NCBI GenBank assembly: GCA_029821735.1
Contig: JALGSU010000001.1
Coordinates: 186,001 to 250,000, forward strand
Reading direction: 5' to 3'
Source: Candidatus Zipacnadia bacterium
Lineage (GTDB): Bacteria > Armatimonadota > Zipacnadia > Zipacnadales > UBA5352
DNA length: 64,000 bases
Part shown: positions 60,783-64,000 of the stretch, in pieces
Layout: every line of letters starts with the position of its first letter
How positions within the stretch are numbered: the first letter of the stretch is position 1
Program-made: the position numbers and the translations under genes
Notes under the pieces: model-generated
Told to the model about the DNA's origin: nothing
Database searches by the model: none
What the model saw: only the letters and a program-made list of their open reading frames with translations

Positions 60783-61776
60783 CGTCGTGCTCGCCCTCAC
60801 CTTGGCCTGCGGCCTGTCCTTCTTGCTCAGTGCTGTGCTCACGGGCGCTATCATTGAGCCACTGCGCCGCCTCAACATCCGTCAGGTCGTTCGCGAAGAT
60901 GGGCCCGAGACTCATCTCAAAAAGACCGGCACGCCCTCGATGGGCGGCATCGCCATCCTCGCGGCCCTGGTCATTGTGGCCGTGCCGATGATGGTCATCG
61001 TCAACTCTCCCCTGTCATACCGCGTGTTCTACGTGCTCGGCTACGTCCTTGCCATGGCAGCGGTGGGCTTCGCCGATGACTACCAGAAGGTCCGCCGCGG
61101 CGGAGCGTACGGCTTTGGCGCGCGGGAACGCATCGTCGTCGAGATACTCCTCACGCTGGGCTTTGCCTGGCTCTTGACCCAGTCTCGGGCGCTCGGCGAC
61201 AACGCTGGATTGGGCCATTCGCTGTCGCTGAGCTTCATCCCCAGGTCCGGCATCCTCTGGCTGATCTTCGCCACCTTCGTCGGAGTTGGCACCTCGAACG
61301 CCGTCAACCTTACAGATGGTCTCGACGGGTTGGCCACAGGTCTGACCGCGCTGTGTGCCACGGCCCTGGCGATCGGATGTCTTGCGAGCGGTCAGCTCGA
61401 GTGGTTCCTCCTGTCTCTGACTCTGGCAGGCGTCTCGGCGGGCTTCCTTTGGTTCAACGCCAGTCCCGCGAAGGTCTTCATGGGGGATGTCGGTAGCCTC
61501 GGCTTGGGTGCCGCCCTCGCCGGTATAGCCCTGGCGACCCACCTGGAGATAGTCCTTCTGGTCGCCGGGCTCATCTTTGTCGCGGAGGCCCTCTCTGTGA
61601 TCGGCCAGGTCGTCAGCTTCAAGACCACCGGCAAGCGCATTCTGAAGATGGCTCCGTTGCACCACCATTTCGAATTGTGCGGCTGGGCGGAGCAGACCGT
61701 AGTGGTCCGCTTCTGGGTAGTCGGCGCCATACTGGCGGCAATCTCCATCGCGATGATGTGGTTGGTCAAGCTATGA
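60775..61776 (+). CDS. mraY: Phospho-MurNAc-pentapeptide transferase
   Basis: MraY attaches the stem precursor to undecaprenyl phosphate, forming lipid I in the inner membrane. The 333-residue protein has about ten hydrophobic segments and the family motifs KTGTPSMGG, FADDYQKV (Asp-Asp active pair), NAVNLTDGLDGLA and FMGDVGSLGLGAAL, ending with APLHHHFELCGW. ATG at 60775 overlaps murF by 8 bases and its stop overlaps murD by 4 bases, so translation is coupled. Motif set is complete. Confidence 0.95.
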   Translation: MANVVLALTLACGLSFLLSAVLTGAIIEPLRRLNIRQVVREDGPETHLKKTGTPSMGGIAILAALVIVAVPMMVIVNSPLSYRVFYVLGYVLAMAAVGFADDYQKVRRGGAYGFGARERIVVEILLTLGFAWLLTQSRALGDNAGLGHSLSLSFIPRSGILWLIFATFVGVGTSNAVNLTDGLDGLATGLTALCATALAIGCLASGQLEWFLLSLTLAGVSAGFLWFNASPAKVFMGDVGSLGLGAALAGIALATHLEIVLLVAGLIFVAEALSVIGQVVSFKTTGKRILKMAPLHHHFELCGWAEQTVVVRFWVVGAILAAISIAMMWLVKL

Positions 61777-63185
61777 TCTCTGATTCGGTCCGCACAACTG
61801 AAGAGATCGCTGCGTATCGCGAGAGCCTGCGCGGGACGTGCGTCGCCGTGATTGGTGCTGCACGCAGCGGCGTTGCCTGCGCTGAGCTTCTCGCCGAGGC
61901 CGGCGCGCGCGTGACGCTGGCCGACAGGAAGTCCGAGGCGGAACTCGCTGACGCAACCAGTTTGGCGCAGGCCTCCGGCGTCGACTTCCTCGGCGGCTTC
62001 GGCGAACTGGATCAGCTGCCCGCCACTGATCTGATGGTCGTCAGCCCCGGTGTGCCGCCAGACCACGCCGCAATACTGGCCGCAGAGGACGCGGGCATCG
62101 AAGTCATCGGTACCATGGAACTCGCGTGGCGGCTGTGCCCCGCGCCGATCATCGCGATCACTGGCACCAACGGCAAAGGCACTTGCTGCCGCTTGCTGGC
62201 CGGGATGCTCGAGCGTGGCGGGGTAGCGCACATTCTCGCCGGGAACATCGGCAACCCGCTGGCGGCTGAACTGCACAGGGCGTCGGCGTCTCAGCTCGCG
62301 GTGGTGGAGATAAGCAGCTTCCAGCTTCTGCGCACCGTCGATTTCCGCCCGCGCGTTGCTGCGATGCTGAACATCACGCCCGACCATCTCGACTGGCACC
62401 CGGACTTCCGCCACTACGTCCGGTCCAAGGCTCGGGTGTTCAGGAACCAGCTCGCTGACGACGTGGCCCTGGTCAATCTGGACGATCATCTGGCGCGCTA
62501 CATCGCCGAGGGTGCGGCGTCGCGCGCGCTGACTATCGCCGCCGAGCCCTCGTCCGCGAATGCACGCGTTGAGGGCCCCGATCTGATCGTGGACATTGAT
62601 GGCGCGTCGCGGCGAGTGTGCGGCGTGGACGATTTCCCCATACCGGGGCGGCACTACCTGACCGGCATTCTGGTCGCCGCCACCTGCGCGACGATGGCCG
62701 GCGTTGAGCCCGACGCAATAGCCGCGGCGGTCCGGGCCTATCAGCCGCCGCTGCACCACATGCAGTTGGCGGCCGAGGTTGGCGGCGTCGCTTACTACAA
62801 TGACTCGAAGGCTACAAACCCGGCGGCGGCCATGGCTGACCTGTCGGGCATGGACCGACCCTATGTCGCGATCGTTGGCGGCAAGGACAAAGGTGCCGGT
62901 TTCGCCGCGCTTGGCCGACTTCTGGCTCGCGAGTCGCGTGAAGTTGTGCTCATCGGCGAGGCCGCGGACCGTATCGCGTCGGCAATGGGGCCGGCCGCAA
63001 CGCCTGAACGGGCAGCGACGTTGGAGGACGCCGTGCGCCGGGCCGCCGAGATGGCCGAGCCCGGCGATGCGGTAATCATGGCGCCGGCCTGCTCGAGTTT
63101 CGACATGTTCCGCGACTATGAACAGCGCGGAGAGGTCTTTATGCGCGTCGCTCGGGAACTGGCGCAAGCCGGCTTCGGGCGATGA
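61773..63185 (+). CDS. murD: UDP-MurNAc-L-alanine--D-glutamate ligase
   Basis: MurD adds D-glutamate. The 470-residue protein has an N-terminal UDP-binding Rossmann-like domain (VAVIGAARSGVACAELL), the ATP loop ITGTNGKGTCC, ISSFQL, MLNITPDHLDWH, YNDSKATNPAA and the C-terminal APACSSFDMFRDYEQRGE. ATG at 61773 overlaps the mraY stop (ATGA). All motifs are standard. ftsW begins 22 bases later. Confidence 0.94.
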   Translation: MISDSVRTTEEIAAYRESLRGTCVAVIGAARSGVACAELLAEAGARVTLADRKSEAELADATSLAQASGVDFLGGFGELDQLPATDLMVVSPGVPPDHAAILAAEDAGIEVIGTMELAWRLCPAPIIAITGTNGKGTCCRLLAGMLERGGVAHILAGNIGNPLAAELHRASASQLAVVEISSFQLLRTVDFRPRVAAMLNITPDHLDWHPDFRHYVRSKARVFRNQLADDVALVNLDDHLARYIAEGAASRALTIAAEPSSANARVEGPDLIVDIDGASRRVCGVDDFPIPGRHYLTGILVAATCATMAGVEPDAIAAAVRAYQPPLHHMQLAAEVGGVAYYNDSKATNPAAAMADLSGMDRPYVAIVGGKDKGAGFAALGRLLARESREVVLIGEAADRIASAMGPAATPERAATLEDAVRRAAEMAEPGDAVIMAPACSSFDMFRDYEQRGEVFMRVARELAQAGFGR

Positions 63186-63207
63186 CCGCGATCGACGGGA
63201 GACGCTG

Positions 63208-64000
63208 ATGGCAGTGGCAGTCAAGCAGCGCCAGCAATCTGACCAGCCTGTTCCGGCGGACCGCAAGTTCGCGCTCCTGATCTGGGGGCTGATGGTTGCC
63301 GGCGTGGCTTTCGTCTATTCGGCGAGCTACCCGCGTTCGGGTCGGCCCACTGGTGAGGGCGTTGCCGGCAATCCGGCTGAGCTGCTCTTCGGTCGGCTCG
63401 AGCACACCGTCGTGGCGCTCGCGGTCATGATCTGGATCGCAGCCGCCCGCCCTGACAGGATCCGCCGGGCCGCTCCATGGGCACTGCTTATCAGTATCGC
63501 CCTCATGTGCATGACCTTCATCCCGCAGGTGGGCGTGCAGCGCAACAGCTCGTGCCGCTGGCTGGACCTGCCCTTGCTCCCGGAGTTCCAACCGTCCGAG
63601 CTTGCCAAGGTTGCTTTCATCGCCTTCATCGCCGCTGCCCTGGCCCGCAAAGACGAGGGCGACGAGAAGCCCTTCAAAGCCTGGCGCACTGTCATCTGGG
63701 GCACCCTCATCATGGTCGCGCTGCTCATGGCCCAGAGGGACCAGGGCATGGCAACTATCTTCGTAATCATCTCGCTGGCCATGGCGTGGCTGGCCGGAGC
63801 GAATCGGCGGTGGTTAGCCGGGATCTCCGCGACCTTGTTCACAGTGGGTCTGGCGTGGGCTTACCATGAGCCGTACCGGTGGCAGCGCATCACAGCCTTC
63901 CTCAACCCCGAGGGAGACATGGACAATACGTCCTACCAGATAATCCGTATGCTCATTTCGGTGGCGCGTGGCGGGGTGCGCGGACAGGGCCTCGGCCTCA
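63208..64000 (+). CDS. ftsW: Peptidoglycan glycosyltransferase FtsW (partial, 3' end outside window)
   Basis: FtsW is the SEDS-family polymerase of septal peptidoglycan. The frame is open to the window end, so only the first 264 residues are seen. It has several membrane helices (FALLIWGLMVAGVAFVYSAS, TVVALAVMIWIAAA, LLISIALMCMTFIP), the conserved CRWLDLPLLPEFQPSELAKVA (FQPSE), and YQIIRMLISVARGGVRGQGLG, the conserved SEDS loop. ATG at 63208 is the first good start after murD. murG, murC and ftsZ presumably follow outside the window. Confidence 0.93.
   Translation, partial: MAVAVKQRQQSDQPVPADRKFALLIWGLMVAGVAFVYSASYPRSGRPTGEGVAGNPAELLFGRLEHTVVALAVMIWIAAARPDRIRRAAPWALLISIALMCMTFIPQVGVQRNSSCRWLDLPLLPEFQPSELAKVAFIAFIAAALARKDEGDEKPFKAWRTVIWGTLIMVALLMAQRDQGMATIFVIISLAMAWLAGANRRWLAGISATLFTVGLAWAYHEPYRWQRITAFLNPEGDMDNTSYQIIRMLISVARGGVRGQGLGL

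Noticed and set aside
61392..63266. Long minus-strand open frame (624 codons) over mraY/murD
   Set aside because: It is antisense to genes with clear Mur motifs, has no domain, and reflects GC-rich codon bias. The same applies to long antisense frames at 1307-2764, 3936-5339, 36172-37755, 48721-50043 and 59460-60878.
1..64000. tRNA, rRNA, riboswitch, IS element or prophage
   Set aside because: No cloverleaf-like sequence, rRNA segment, transposase, integrase or terminal inverted repeat was seen on reading both strands; a covariance-model scan (tRNAscan, Infernal) would be needed to exclude small RNAs.

Overview
The window is a GC-rich, gene-dense bacterial chromosome segment with a gene nearly everywhere. 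It has no tRNA, rRNA, insertion sequence, prophage or CRISPR array that I can see. The organism is a diderm: it carries lpxC (lipid A) and a heptose-kinase-like GHMP gene. It probably has meso-diaminopimelate in its wall, because MurE carries the DNPR motif. It exports large TIM-barrel proteins that look carbohydrate-active. AddAB recombination genes, a Firmicutes-like fab operon order and an outer membrane together suggest a Terrabacteria-type diderm, perhaps near Armatimonadota. That placement is inference only.

Layout. 1-4027: the end of addB and a disrupted addA. 4086-9502: an orphan GAF histidine kinase, an iron alcohol dehydrogenase, lpxC, a ferredoxin-type aldo/keto reductase and a TIM-barrel protein. 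9523-20102: a fatty-acid operon behind a near-consensus promoter, in the order yceD, rpmF, plsX, fabH, acyl-CoA dehydrogenase, etfB, ferredoxin-etfA, fabD, fabG, acpP, fabF, terminator, rnc. 20109-31389: secreted or membrane proteins mixed with alr, thrB, an M20 peptidase and a Gfo/Idh oxidoreductase. 31450-34661: an aminotransferase, a LysE-type exporter and hisG. 34666-39341: a zinc-ribbon/TPR membrane protein, an exported TPR protein, a MerR-like protein and an atypical OmpR-type regulator. 39444-44134: an enolase-superfamily enzyme, a Cys-rich unknown and three minus-strand genes. 44307-46982: a Ski2-type helicase with an OmpR-type winged helix at its C-terminus. 47054-50810: an orphan DNA methyltransferase, a membrane protein with a possible roadblock-like tail, a 59-residue Cys protein and rpe. 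50884-53546: two secreted proteins on the minus strand. 53603-64000: the division and cell wall cluster mraZ, rsmH, ftsL, ftsI, murE, murF, mraY, murD, ftsW (cut by the window end).

The most interesting observation is in the fab operon. An acyl-CoA dehydrogenase with EtfB and a ferredoxin-fused EtfA sits between fabH and fabD, where Firmicutes often keep the enoyl-ACP reductase fabK. No recognised enoyl-ACP reductase is present in the window. The three genes have features of flavin-based electron-bifurcating complexes, so this may be a ferredoxin-linked enoyl reduction step built into type II fatty acid synthesis. Other points of note are the helicase/winged-helix fusion, an addA that lacks its Walker B region, a degenerate receiver domain, and a long-range G/C inverted repeat upstream of ftsL.

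Six promoters of the form TTGACA-like, 17-18 bases, TATACT/TATAAT-like and several strong hairpin terminators define the main transcription units. Many genes are coupled by 4-8 base overlaps, and GTG and TTG starts are common.
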